Origin: Fructobacillus sp. EFB-N1
GTDB taxonomy: Bacteria; Bacillota; Bacilli; Lactobacillales; Lactobacillaceae
DNA: 39,429 nucleotides
Direction of reading: 5' to 3'
NCBI RefSeq assembly: GCF_001038455.1
Contig: NZ_LDUY01000011.1
Coordinates: 1-39,429, forward strand
Part shown: one piece after another, positions 24,422 to 32,725 of the stretch
Numbering within the stretch: position 1 is the first letter of the stretch
Layout of the letters: every line of letters begins with the position of its first letter
Notes under the pieces: generated by a model
Seen by the model: the letters and a program-made list of their open reading frames with translations, nothing else
Databases searched by the model: none
What the model was told of the DNA's origin: nothing
Made by a program: the position numbers and the translations under genes

Positions 24422-25438
24422 TTAGGCCTCTTCACCACCGATTTTAACAACGGCCTTAGAAACAACGCCTAAGCGACCGTTAACAAAATCGTCAACTTGG
24501 TTGTAATCCAATTCGTGTGACAACAATGGTTTAACGTTCAACTTACCAGATGAAAGCAATGCCAATGAGTCTTCGAATGCGTTAGGGTTAATGAATGAAC
24601 CTTGGATAGTCAACTGCTTTTGGAAGACTTCATAAGTGTTCATTTCAAACTTAGCATCAGGTCCACCAACACCGAACATCAAAACTTGACCACCACGGGC
24701 AGCTGATTCGATGGCTGATTCTTGTGTTTGTGGCATACCAACAGCTTCGATTACAACGTCATATTCTCCAGCAGGGATCTTGTCGCCGTTCATAGTGTTG
24801 TATGTGTTCTTAACGTTGAACAAATCCTTGTTCATTTTCAACTTTTCGTCAACGATTCCAGCCAAGTCAACTTGGTGGATACCGTATGCCTGCAAGATTT
24901 GAACAAACAATTCACCCATGAATCCGTCTCCGATAACCAAAGCCTTTTGGTATGGTGATGGCTTCAACAATTTCATACCGTGGATGGCACATGAAATTGG
25001 TTCAACAATGGCTGCTGACTTCAAGTCAACGTTGTCAGGGATAGGGTAAACAACTGATGCAGGAGCTGCGAAGTATTCTTCGAAACCACCATCACGAGTT
25101 ACTCCAATAGCAGACAAGTTTTCGCACAATTCAGGACGGCCAGTGTGGCAGAACTTACATTGTCCACAGTAGATGTTAGGGTCAACTGAAACGCGGTCGC
25201 CAACCTTAACGTTGGTAACAGCAGAACCGATTTCCTTAACAACACCTGAGTTTTCGTGTCCCAAAACGATTGGTGGAACAGCATCGGCTGATCCTGGTTC
25301 ACCAGCATACAAAGCGTGGTCAGTTCCACAGATACCGGCAAAGGCAGTGTGAATCAAAACTTCGTCTGGCTTCAAGACAGGCTTTTCGATGTCCTTCAAT
25401 TCCAACTTCTTCTTATCAGTTAACACTAAGGCTTCCAT
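24422..25438 (-). CDS. Zinc-dependent medium-chain alcohol/polyol dehydrogenase
   Basis: 338 residues of the MDR superfamily. Catalytic zinc ligands Cys 37 (GICGTDH) and His 61-Glu 62 (GHENSG), with Glu in VEPISCAIHG; structural zinc Cys 91, 94, 97 and 105. The cofactor loop is VIGDGFMGELFVQIL, a variant of GxGxxG. It resembles sorbitol/threonine/2,3-butanediol-type dehydrogenases; the substrate is not fixed by sequence. Start ATG follows GGAGGA. The codon choice (AAC, TTG, GCA repeated) is strongly biased, which suggests high expression, as does the consensus promoter. Confidence 0.9.
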   Translation of the reverse strand: MEALVLTDKKKLELKDIEKPVLKPDEVLIHTAFAGICGTDHALYAGEPGSADAVPPIVLGHENSGVVKEIGSAVTNVKVGDRVSVDPNIYCGQCKFCHTGRPELCENLSAIGVTRDGGFEEYFAAPASVVYPIPDNVDLKSAAIVEPISCAIHGMKLLKPSPYQKALVIGDGFMGELFVQILQAYGIHQVDLAGIVDEKLKMNKDLFNVKNTYNTMNGDKIPAGEYDVVIEAVGMPQTQESAIESAARGGQVLMFGVGGPDAKFEMNTYEVFQKQLTIQGSFINPNAFEDSLALLSSGKLNVKPLLSHELDYNQVDDFVNGRLGVVSKAVVKIGGEEA

Positions 25439-25486
25439 GTTCTGTTATCCTCCAATGAATAATTCCTTGTAACAACTTACACATAC

Positions 25487-25515
25487 ATAATAATATTTGC
25501 ACAAACTTTTGTCAA
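25487..25515 (-). promoter_or_regulatory. Strong promoter of the alcohol dehydrogenase operon
   Basis: On the minus strand, a perfect -35 TTGACA (25510-25515), 17-bp spacer, -10 TATTAT (25487-25492). This is the closest to consensus of any promoter in the window. Confidence 0.87.
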
Positions 25516-25516
25516 G

Positions 25517-25536
25517 TGAAAAAGAAAACTTTTTCA
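25517..25536. promoter_or_regulatory. Inverted repeat next to the adh -35, candidate operator
   Basis: TGAAAAAG-AAAA-CTTTTTCA (25517-25524, 25529-25536), perfect 8-base arms, one base upstream of the -35. Position fits an activator or repressor site. A second short palindrome TTGTAACAA lies near the transcript start (25467-25475). Confidence 0.45.
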
Positions 25537-25660
25537 AAACATTGATAACAGTACCTTTCAAAGACAATTATTTACTATAAGAAGTGAGCAAAGAAAACGT
25601 TTCCCAGTCGGCCGCCTGGTTTTGCATTCTGCCATTTCTCGCCACCATTGTAGTACATCT

Positions 25661-25750
25661 TGATAAAAAATTTTATGCTGATTTGGCATAAGATTGGTTA
25701 AAAAGTTGTGGCTGATTTGGCATAAGATTTTTAAAAAAATTGTGTATGAT
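25661..25750. repeat. 34-bp tandem repeat, two full copies and part of a third
   Basis: GCTGATTTGGCATAAGATT occurs exactly twice (25677-25695 and 25711-25729), 34 bases apart. Each copy is preceded by an A run and a TTNTG-like block, and this block occurs a third time before TATGAT (25732-25750). The first copy also contains the palindrome TTATGC-N7-GCATAA (25673-25691). Confidence 0.85.
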
Positions 25751-26048
25751 AGAAAAAGTAAGCAATTGAGCGAATGAACGTTTAAAAAATTAGTATGATT
25801 TTACCTTGATATTCCTAGCATTTTACGCTTTGAAAGCAGACTTAGCAGGGGAAATAGCGTATGATAGACATAGGCTGTTTTTTATTTAGCCTTAATTTTA
25901 TCAAGATAATATCAGTATTAACTTTTACTGATTATTATGTGCTGATTCATGAGTATCTTGCTAGCCTTCAGGGCAAATTCATGTACCCAAAGCGTTGACT
26001 AGTAGTGATATTCAGACAGACTTTTTTCTAAAGGAGTACCCTGACTGT
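25751..26048. other. AT-rich intergenic stretch before dedA
   Basis: No ORF with a ribosome site is seen. It holds two more GTATGAT words (25793-25799, 25859-25865) and an inverted repeat (25906-25917 with 25926-25938, one extra base) that could form a 12-bp hairpin. Upstream, at 25592-25605, AGAAAACGTTTCCC resembles a catabolite (cre) site at 11 of 14 positions. A promoter for dedA must be here, but none stands out. Confidence 0.5.
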
Positions 26049-26729
26049 ATGGTTCTAGCTTTTGCTGCTGTGTCGGATTGGTTGACGCATATTAGTTCTG
26101 CGAATGCCAATTTTTCTGTAATTGAATTGTCAATTCTGTTCTTTTTGATTTTGATTGAAACGGGTGGAATTGTCACAGGGTTTATTCCGGCTGATGCGTT
26201 AGTAATGACGGCTGCGGGTTTTGCCGGCCGCCATCACTCTTTGGTTGAATTTGCTTTGTTGGTGGTGATTTTTGCGGTCGCCTCGATGATGGGTGATTCA
26301 ATTAATTACTGGTTTGGTGCTTGGGTGATTAAGCAGATTGATAAAATCCCCTGGGTCGCTCGCCACGTAAACGGTGACTTTGCCGAAAAAATTTCGGCGA
26401 ATTTAAATCCGAAGCGTTGGTTGCTCTTTATTATTTTGGGGCGCTTTGTTCCCTTTGTCAGGACAATCGTTCCGCTATCTGCTCACCGTTTGAAGTTACG
26501 GTTTGCGACTTACTTTCGGATGTCTGTTTTGGCATCCTGCCTCTGGGCAATAACTATGGTGACAATTGGTTATTATTTTGGCCACTTGCAGTTGCCAAGA
26601 GAAGTGACAATCACCGTCATTGTGTTAGCTGCTATTTTTGTATTGGCAGTGATTCGGTCGCTCAGATTTCGGCAAATTATTATTAAATTAATTACAAAAC
26701 CTAGTCGAGAAAAGGAAGAGGAGCTTTAA
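26049..26729 (+). CDS. DedA family membrane protein
   Basis: 226 residues. The DedA (SNARE-associated) pattern is clear: FLIPADALVM-like segment (GFIPADALVMTAAGF), MGDSINYWFGAW and FGRFVPFVRTIVPLSA (here ILGRFVPFVRTIVPLSA), with four to five membrane segments. DedA proteins help recycle lipid carriers (undecaprenyl phosphate or aminophospholipid flipping) and keep membrane potential. I chose ATG 26049, which has AAAGGAG 12 bases upstream, over a TTG at 25995 that lacks a site and adds 18 polar residues. pgm starts 2 bases after its stop. Confidence 0.88.
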   Translation: MVLAFAAVSDWLTHISSANANFSVIELSILFFLILIETGGIVTGFIPADALVMTAAGFAGRHHSLVEFALLVVIFAVASMMGDSINYWFGAWVIKQIDKIPWVARHVNGDFAEKISANLNPKRWLLFIILGRFVPFVRTIVPLSAHRLKLRFATYFRMSVLASCLWAITMVTIGYYFGHLQLPREVTITVIVLAAIFVLAVIRSLRFRQIIIKLITKPSREKEEEL

Positions 26730-26731
26730 GA

Positions 26732-28435
26732 ATGACTTATCAAGATACTTTAGCCCGTTGGCAGCAAGCAGACTTACCTGCTGATTTGGCAGCTGAATTA
26801 AAGCAATTGAGTCCAGCTGAACAAGAGGATGCCTTCTATCAAAACTTGCCATTTGGAACCGCTGGTATGCGTGGTCAAATGGGCGTTGGAACTAACCGCA
26901 TTAATGTTGTGATGGTTGCCTTAGTTACGGAAGCACTGGCTGCTTACATTGATCAAAGCGGGGACGCTGCTAAAAAGGCAGGGGTAGTCATTGCCTTTGA
27001 CTCTCGTCACCACTCAAAAGAATTTGCTCGGGTAGCAAGTCGCGTGCTATCAGCACATGGGATTAAGGTTTACCGCTTCTCATCATTACGTCCAACACCT
27101 GAATTGTCATTTTCCGTTCGGCATTTGAAGGCCTTTGCTGGCATCATGATCACGGCCTCACACAATCCTAAGCAGGATAATGGTTATAAGGTTTATGGAG
27201 CTGATGGGGGTCAAATGATTCCTGAAGCTGTTCAGGCCGTTATCGATGGAATGGCAGCGGTGGAAAATGAGTTTGCCATTGTACAAGACGAAACAGAAGC
27301 CAACGTTCAAGTAGTCGATGATGACTTGGATAATGCTTATTTGGCAGAGGTCAAAACAATTTCTGTTGACCGAGATTTGATTCAAAAAGAGGGAGCAGAC
27401 TTGAAGTTTGTCTACACCCCTTTGCATGGAACTGGTCAGTATATTGGTGAAAAAGCGTTGCAGCAAGCAGGCTTTACCAACTACACAATCGTGAAGGAAC
27501 AGGCGGAACTCGATGGCGACTTCCCAACGGTGAAGAAGCCCAACCCAGAAGACCCAGCCGCTTTATCATTGGCTATTGAATACGCCAAGAAGGAAGAAGC
27601 TGATTTGGTCGTGGCAACGGACCCTGATGCCGACCGGATGGGTGCTGCTGTTCGCTTGGCCGATGGCTCATATCAAGTCTTATCTGGTAATCAAATTGCT
27701 GGTTTGATGGTCAATTACTTGTTGGCCGCTAAGAAGAAAAATCAGACATTGCCTGAAAATGGTGCCATTGTAACGTCGATTGTTTCATCGCGCTTTGCTA
27801 GCGAGATTGCTAAGAGCTATGGCGTTGCTACCTTAGACGTGTTGACCGGTTTTAAGTATATTGCTGCCATGATTGACCGCTTTGAAGAGAAGAAGGATTA
27901 TACGTACCTCTTCGGCTTTGAAGAATCATTTGGTTACTTAGTAAAACCATTTGCTCATGATAAGGATGCTATCCAGGCTTTGGTTTTGTTTGCCGAAATG
28001 GCTGCCTACTACAAGGAAAAGGGACAGAGCTTTGCGGATGGCTTGAAGAAATTGTACGAGCAACACGGTTACTTTGAGGAAAAGACCGTTGCCTTTGATT
28101 TCCCTGGTGTCAATGGTCATGAAGAAATGGCTGCTTTGATGACTAAGTTCCGCAACCAAAAGTTGGAAACGGTTGGTGATCAATTAGTTCTGGCAACCCA
28201 AGATTTTGCGAGTCAGAGACAAATTGATCGAGCTGGAGCAGAGAAGAAGTTGCCACAGCCAAAGGCTAATGTGTTGAAGTACTGGTTAGCTGATGGTTCA
28301 TGGATTGCGCTCCGCCCATCTGGTACGGAACCAAAGTTGAAGCTCTACATTGGTGTTGTAGCTGATTCGCAGGCCGAAGCGGATGCAAAGTTGCAAAACT
28401 TTGAAACTATGATGAAAGAAAAGATTAAGGCTTAA
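26732..28435 (+). CDS. pgm: Phosphoglucomutase (alpha-D-phosphohexomutase family)
   Basis: Interconverts glucose-6-phosphate and glucose-1-phosphate, feeding GalU with glucose-1-phosphate. 567 residues, the length of the PgcA-type enzymes. The phosphoserine loop TASHNPKQDNGYKVYG is at 141-156 (Ser 143), the metal loop DPDADR at 297-302, the sugar-binding loop GFEESFGYLV near 395 and the phosphate-binding loop RPSGTEPKLKLY near 530. RBS GGAAGAGGAG lies in the dedA tail. No terminator was found behind it. Confidence 0.94.
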   Translation: MTYQDTLARWQQADLPADLAAELKQLSPAEQEDAFYQNLPFGTAGMRGQMGVGTNRINVVMVALVTEALAAYIDQSGDAAKKAGVVIAFDSRHHSKEFARVASRVLSAHGIKVYRFSSLRPTPELSFSVRHLKAFAGIMITASHNPKQDNGYKVYGADGGQMIPEAVQAVIDGMAAVENEFAIVQDETEANVQVVDDDLDNAYLAEVKTISVDRDLIQKEGADLKFVYTPLHGTGQYIGEKALQQAGFTNYTIVKEQAELDGDFPTVKKPNPEDPAALSLAIEYAKKEEADLVVATDPDADRMGAAVRLADGSYQVLSGNQIAGLMVNYLLAAKKKNQTLPENGAIVTSIVSSRFASEIAKSYGVATLDVLTGFKYIAAMIDRFEEKKDYTYLFGFEESFGYLVKPFAHDKDAIQALVLFAEMAAYYKEKGQSFADGLKKLYEQHGYFEEKTVAFDFPGVNGHEEMAALMTKFRNQKLETVGDQLVLATQDFASQRQIDRAGAEKKLPQPKANVLKYWLADGSWIALRPSGTEPKLKLYIGVVADSQAEADAKLQNFETMMKEKIKA

Positions 28436-28541
28436 TTTTAACGGGTATTTTTGGCCGTTGGAAGAAATGAGGCTAGCTTTTATTTATCGGATATAAGTAA
28501 GGTTGGAAAAGACCCCTACTAGGGTGATTTTGGGATTACTC

Positions 28542-28571
28542 TTTACAGGACCACCCATCTTTTGTTATACT
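28542..28571 (+). promoter_or_regulatory. Promoter of rplS
   Basis: -35 TTTACA (28542-28547), 18-bp spacer, extended -10 TGT-TATACT (28563-28571). Confidence 0.75.
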
Positions 28572-28658
28572 AATCTTTGGCTATAAGCCGTAATTAACGG
28601 TAATCCGCTGTGCGTTAGTCTAAGGACGAGTGTAAGATTAGCGATTAGGAGAATGACA
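28570..28658 (+). promoter_or_regulatory. Structured 5' leader of rplS (L19 leader type)
   Basis: An 8-bp closing helix CTAATCTT (28570-28577) with AAGATTAG (28634-28641) encloses small hairpins, among them CCGT/ACGG (28588-28591, 28597-28600). The leader ends at the AGGAG ribosome site. Ribosomal protein L19 leaders in Firmicutes have such closed structures and are thought to give feedback control by L19. Confidence 0.68.
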
Positions 28659-29021
28659 ATGCGTCAAAATAACATTTTAGAAAAGTTAACTTCAACCCAA
28701 TTGCGGACAGATATTCCTGAATTCCGCGCTGGTGATTCAGTTCGTGTCCACGCACGAATTGTTGAAGGAACTCGCGAACGTGTTCAGCTCTTTGAAGGAG
28801 TTGTTATCAAGCGTAAGGGTGCTGGTATCCAGGCTACTTATACTGTTCGTAAGATTTCTTCTGGTGTTGGTGTGGAACGTACGTTCCCATTGCACTCACC
28901 ACGGGTTGACAAGATTGAAGTAACTCGTTTGGGCCGCGTGCGTCGCGCAAAGTTGTACTACTTGCGTGCATTGCAAGGAAAGGCCGCTCGTATCAAGGAA
29001 CGTCGTCTCGACGTCAAGTGA
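28659..29021 (+). CDS. rplS: Large ribosomal subunit protein L19
   Basis: Protein bL19 of the 50S subunit, at the interface with the 30S. 120 residues. Matching features are [30 protein letters not shown], the [13 protein letters not shown] motif and the basic tail ...[11 protein letters not shown] chose ATG 28659, since AGGAG ends only one base before the ATG at 28653. It is a one-gene transcript here, not linked to rpsP-rimM-trmD as in many Firmicutes. Confidence 0.97.
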   Translation: MRQNNILEKLTSTQLRTDIPEFRAGDSVRVHARIVEGTRERVQLFEGVVIKRKGAGIQATYTVRKISSGVGVERTFPLHSPRVDKIEVTRLGRVRRAKLYYLRALQGKAARIKERRLDVK

Positions 29022-29028
29022 TTACGGC

Positions 29029-29060
29029 AAAAAGCTTCCACATAGTGGGGGCTTTTTCTT
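29029..29060 (+). terminator. Terminator after rplS
   Basis: 13-bp stem (29029-29041 with 29045-29057, two G-T pairs), ATA loop, T run. Confidence 0.9.
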
Positions 29061-29101
29061 TTTAAAAAAATCAGTTTTGAAAAGAAGGGGGGAAGCCTGG
29101 C

Positions 29102-30196
29102 ATGGCTGAATTTTTGCAAGCGGTTGATGACCGAAAAATTTTACATGTCGATTTGGATGCTTTTTATGCCCAAGTCGAAATGCGCGATAACCCTACCTTA
29201 AAGAAGGTACCTTTAATCATTGGTCGTGATCCTGATTTACACCATGGTCATGGGGTCGTGGCAACCGCCAACTACATTGCCAGAAAGGCCGGCGTTCATT
29301 CGGCCATGGGATCGATTGAAGCAAAGCCGCTTTGTCCCAACGCTGTTTTTGTTGCTCCTGATTTTGATAAATACCGATCAGTGTCAGCTCAGATTCATGG
29401 AGTCTTTGCCGAATTCACCGAGAAGGTTGAGCCAGTTGCCCTTGATGAGGCTTACTTGGACGTCAGTCAAAGCCCGATGGCGGGGGCAACATTGGCAGCC
29501 GAGTTACGGCATAGAATCTGGCAGGAAACGAAACTAACTTGTTCGGTGGGGGTTTCCTATAATAAGGTGTTAGCAAAGCTTGGGTCCGAACACCACAAGC
29601 CAAACGGAGTAACGGTCATTGGTGCCGATGTGGCACTGGACTTCGTGGCGGCTTTACCCATTAAGGATTTTCGTGGTGTTGGTAAGAAATCACAAGAAAA
29701 GTTTGAAAAATTAGGGATTCAAACGGGTGCTGATCTTCGGGCCTTAAGCCAAGACGAACTGCGGATCCACTTTGGCTCCTTTGGTGACCAACTGTATTGG
29801 CAAGCGCGGGCAACGCACTTTGGCCAGGTGAAAGACCATCGCATTCGGCAGTCAGTCGGAAAAGAGGGAACCTTTGAATTTCCCCTTCACGACCGGTCGG
29901 CTGTTCTGGCGACCTTCAAGGATTTAGCGACAAAGGTCGTGGCGAATATGGAGTCTAAACATCTGGTTGGTCGAACATTGAATATTAAGGTCCGTGATGA
30001 TGACTTTAATACGCTGACCAGGTCGATTACACAGGCAAACCCGTTTCAGCTTGATTCTGATTTTTTGGCGAGAAAGGCGCAATCAATCTTTGATGACCTG
30101 TATCCAGATGACTTCGCCATTCGCCTGCTGGGGCTAACCTTTTCTAATGTCAGTCTACAAGCTTTTCAATCGTTATCGCTCTTTGATTATGATTGA
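29102..30196 (+). CDS. dinB: DNA polymerase IV
   Basis: Y-family translesion polymerase, 364 residues. Catalytic carboxylates lie in LHVDLDAFYAQVE (Asp 17) and PVALDEAYLDVS (about 117). The little-finger domain at 250-360 and the helix-hairpin-helix (LPIKDFRGVGKKS) fit DinB. GGGGGGAA precedes the ATG at 29102. In related bacteria dinB is often SOS-controlled, yet no LexA box is visible between the rplS terminator and its start. It lacks a clear promoter of its own. A possible short hairpin AAATCAG/CTGATTT (30203-30225) lies after the stop, without a T run. Confidence 0.95.
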   Translation: MAEFLQAVDDRKILHVDLDAFYAQVEMRDNPTLKKVPLIIGRDPDLHHGHGVVATANYIARKAGVHSAMGSIEAKPLCPNAVFVAPDFDKYRSVSAQIHGVFAEFTEKVEPVALDEAYLDVSQSPMAGATLAAELRHRIWQETKLTCSVGVSYNKVLAKLGSEHHKPNGVTVIGADVALDFVAALPIKDFRGVGKKSQEKFEKLGIQTGADLRALSQDELRIHFGSFGDQLYWQARATHFGQVKDHRIRQSVGKEGTFEFPLHDRSAVLATFKDLATKVVANMESKHLVGRTLNIKVRDDDFNTLTRSITQANPFQLDSDFLARKAQSIFDDLYPDDFAIRLLGLTFSNVSLQAFQSLSLFDYD

Positions 30197-30233
30197 TTGG
30201 TCAAATCAGTGGTTTAATCTGATTTCAAATGCC

Positions 30234-30264
30234 CTGACAACGAATTTCGAATTTACGGTATAAT
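30234..30264 (+). promoter_or_regulatory. Promoter of the DHH phosphoesterase gene
   Basis: -35 CTGACA (30234-30239), 19-bp spacer, -10 TATAAT (30259-30264). Confidence 0.68.
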
Positions 30265-30296
30265 AAAGAATAGTAATAAGAGTTGAAAGGGCGCAT

Positions 30297-31265
30297 ATGG
30301 CCAAAATTCACGAAGATATTTTAGAACAAATCAAACGTTACGATACCATTATTATTCACCGTCACCAACGACCTGATCCGGATGCTTACGGATCACAATT
30401 GGGCTTGCAGGCAATTTTGCAGGCATCTTTTCCTGAAAAGAAGATTTATGCCGTTGGGAAGGAAATTCCCGGGTTAGCTTGGATTGGGGATGGTCAGCCC
30501 TTGGCTGATGAGATTCCTGATTCGGCCTACAAGAAGGCCTTGGTCATTGTTTGCGATACAGCTAATGATCCCCGCATTGATGACCAACGCTGGCGGAATG
30601 GCTTGGAAATCGTTAAAATTGACCACCATCCCAACGTAGAACCTTACGGTGATTGGCAGTGGGTGGAGGATGAAGCCTCAGCGACTTCCGTCCTGATTTA
30701 TCAATTTTATCAAGCCTTGGCTGACAAGGGCCTGAAGATGACGGAAAAGGCCGCACGGTACCTTTATATTGGAATTATCGGTGATACCGGTCGCTTTATG
30801 TATTCATTGGATAAAGAAACCTTTGATGTGGCCGGTGAGTTGATTACCTATGGCTTTGATTATCAAAAGATTTATAACGCGATGACGACTTTGTCGGAAA
30901 ATGCAGTGAAGTTCTCGGGTTATGTGATGCAACATATTAACCTGTTGCCATCTGGTTTCGGCTACGTGATTCTTAAGCGAGATGTGATTAATAGCTTTGA
31001 TCTGGGCAATGCAGGGACTTCTTTTGTCGTTTCTATTCCGTCACGGATTGACAAGGTCAAGGCCTGGGCAATCTTTGAAGAACAAGAAAATGGTGATTAC
31101 CGGGTCCGCTTGCGGTCACGGTCGGTTGTCATTAACACGATTGCCCAAGACTTTGATGGTGGGGGTCACCCCATGGCTTCAGGTGCCTGGGCATACAACG
31201 AAGCGGATATCCAAAAGGTAATTGACCGGGTGGATAGCGCTTTAAAGGCAGACCAAGCCGATTAA
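30297..31265 (+). CDS. nrnA: DHH family phosphoesterase, NrnA-like (nanoRNase/pAp phosphatase)
   Basis: Degrades very short RNAs and, in homologues, dephosphorylates 3'-phosphoadenosine 5'-phosphate. 322 residues. Metal motifs HRHQRPDPDA (about 21-30), VCDTAND (near 84), the DHH motif KIDHHPN (about 107) and GDTGRFMYS (about 163) are all present, and the DHHA1 substrate loop GGGHPMASGA is near the end. ATG 30297 with AAAGGG upstream. The DEAD-box helicase follows after 16 bases, so both act on RNA and are probably co-transcribed. Confidence 0.9.
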   Translation: MAKIHEDILEQIKRYDTIIIHRHQRPDPDAYGSQLGLQAILQASFPEKKIYAVGKEIPGLAWIGDGQPLADEIPDSAYKKALVIVCDTANDPRIDDQRWRNGLEIVKIDHHPNVEPYGDWQWVEDEASATSVLIYQFYQALADKGLKMTEKAARYLYIGIIGDTGRFMYSLDKETFDVAGELITYGFDYQKIYNAMTTLSENAVKFSGYVMQHINLLPSGFGYVILKRDVINSFDLGNAGTSFVVSIPSRIDKVKAWAIFEEQENGDYRVRLRSRSVVINTIAQDFDGGGHPMASGAWAYNEADIQKVIDRVDSALKADQAD

Positions 31266-31281
31266 ATTTAAAGGATTTTAC

Positions 31282-32640
31282 ATGAAAAACACAAACCAAC
31301 AATTTGGTGAATATAATTTAAAGCCGGAAGTGCTTTCAGCTTTAAAGGCGATTGGTTTTGACCAGCCAACGCCCATCCAGGCGCGCTTGATTCCAACAAT
31401 CTTGCGTGGTGGGGATGTTGTCGGTCAGTCACAGACAGGGTCTGGAAAGACGCATACTTTCTTAGTACCAATTTTTAACGCTTTGCAACCAGAATTGAAC
31501 CAAACCCAGGTGGTGATTACAACACCATCACGGGAATTGGCTGCTCAGATTGCTAAGGCTGCCCGCGAATTTGCAGAAAAGATGGAATTGGTGAAGGTTT
31601 CGATTGCCGAATATGTCGGTGGAACTGATAAGGCCCGCCAGATTCGTCAGTTAGAGAAGCACCAAGCACAAATCGTTGTTGGAACGCCAGGACGATTAAA
31701 GGATTTGGTTCAAAGTGGTGCCTTGGTGGTTAACCAAGTGCGGACTTTGGTTGTTGATGAAGCGGATATGACGCTTGACATGGGCTTCTTGAACGAAGTT
31801 GATTTCTTGGCTGGTGCGATGCCAAAGGACCTGCAAACGTTGGTCTTTTCAGCAACGATGCCAGAAAAGTTGAAGCCGTTCTTAAAGAAGTATTTGGACA
31901 ATCCTGATTTCCAAACGATTCCAACGGAAGCGACGATTGCCGATACGATTGATAACTGGTTGGTGCCAACGAAGTCCAAGGATAAGGAAGAGGTTATCGA
32001 TAAGTTGTTGACGATTTTCAATCCTTATTTGGCGCTGATTTTTGCCAATACGAAGGAGCGAGCTAAGGAATTGGCTGCACATTTACGTGGTCAAGGGCTC
32101 AAGGTTGCCGAAATTCATGGTGATATTCCGCCACGTGAGCGTCGACGAACGATGAAGGGTGTCTTGCACCTGGATTACCAATACGTGGTTGCTACTGATT
32201 TAGCTGCTCGTGGTATCGATATTGAAGGTGTTTCGCACGTTATTAATGATGGTGTGCCAGACGAATTAGAATTCTTCGTTCACCGTGTCGGTCGAACAGG
32301 GCGGAATGGTATGGCTGGAACTGCCGTAACTCTTTACGGACCTGATGAAGAAGACCGGATTGCTGAACTGGAAAAAATCGGTATCGAATTTGCTCATAAG
32401 CAGATTCGTGGGGATGAAATCGTGGCGGTCAAGGATCGTAAGGCCCGGACACAGCGCCACGCAACAACTAATAAGTTGGATCCTGAAATGGTCGGGATGG
32501 TCAAGAAAAAGAAGAAGAACATCAAGCCTGGCTATAAGCGTCAAATTAAGAATAAGATTAAGCGTAAGCGTCAAATGGATCGTCGAATTGAACTTCGTCA
32601 AGATCGTCGTAACACGCGTCGCCAAAATAAGGAAGGTTAA
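31282..32640 (+). CDS. DEAD-box RNA helicase (CshB-like)
   Basis: 452 residues. Q motif near 10-35 (GFDQPTPIQ), Walker A SQTGSGKT (50-57), Ia TPSRELAAQ, VDEAD at 158-162, SAT at 190-192, and motif VI HRVGRTGRNG near 330. A highly basic C-terminal tail (about 405-452, many K and R) should aid RNA binding. Such helicases work in RNA decay, ribosome assembly or cold adaptation; the tail and the pairing with NrnA favour RNA turnover, which is an inference. RBS AAAGGAT. Confidence 0.92.
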   Translation: MKNTNQQFGEYNLKPEVLSALKAIGFDQPTPIQARLIPTILRGGDVVGQSQTGSGKTHTFLVPIFNALQPELNQTQVVITTPSRELAAQIAKAAREFAEKMELVKVSIAEYVGGTDKARQIRQLEKHQAQIVVGTPGRLKDLVQSGALVVNQVRTLVVDEADMTLDMGFLNEVDFLAGAMPKDLQTLVFSATMPEKLKPFLKKYLDNPDFQTIPTEATIADTIDNWLVPTKSKDKEEVIDKLLTIFNPYLALIFANTKERAKELAAHLRGQGLKVAEIHGDIPPRERRRTMKGVLHLDYQYVVATDLAARGIDIEGVSHVINDGVPDELEFFVHRVGRTGRNGMAGTAVTLYGPDEEDRIAELEKIGIEFAHKQIRGDEIVAVKDRKARTQRHATTNKLDPEMVGMVKKKKKNIKPGYKRQIKNKIKRKRQMDRRIELRQDRRNTRRQNKEG

Positions 32641-32663
32641 GGCTGTCTGACTTTTGGTACTAA

Positions 32664-32706
32664 AAAAGAACAGCAACCCGCAAAATTGTGGGGCTGCTGT
32701 TCTTTT
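32664..32706. terminator. Bidirectional terminator
   Basis: AAAAGAACAGCA (32664-32675) pairs with TGCTGTTCTTTT (32695-32706), inner CCC/GGG pairs. It serves the helicase gene (plus) and yslB (minus). Confidence 0.9.
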
Positions 32707-32725
32707 CTTTGTCTCGATTAGTGCT

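Noticed and set aside
25493-25512. Rex (redox) operator in the adh promoter spacer
   Set aside because: Only one half (TTTGTGCAAA) resembles the site; the mirror half is missing.
25592-25605. Catabolite (cre) site AGAAAACGTTTCCC
   Set aside because: Matches only 11 of 14 consensus positions and is about 75 bases upstream of the adh -35; kept only as a note.
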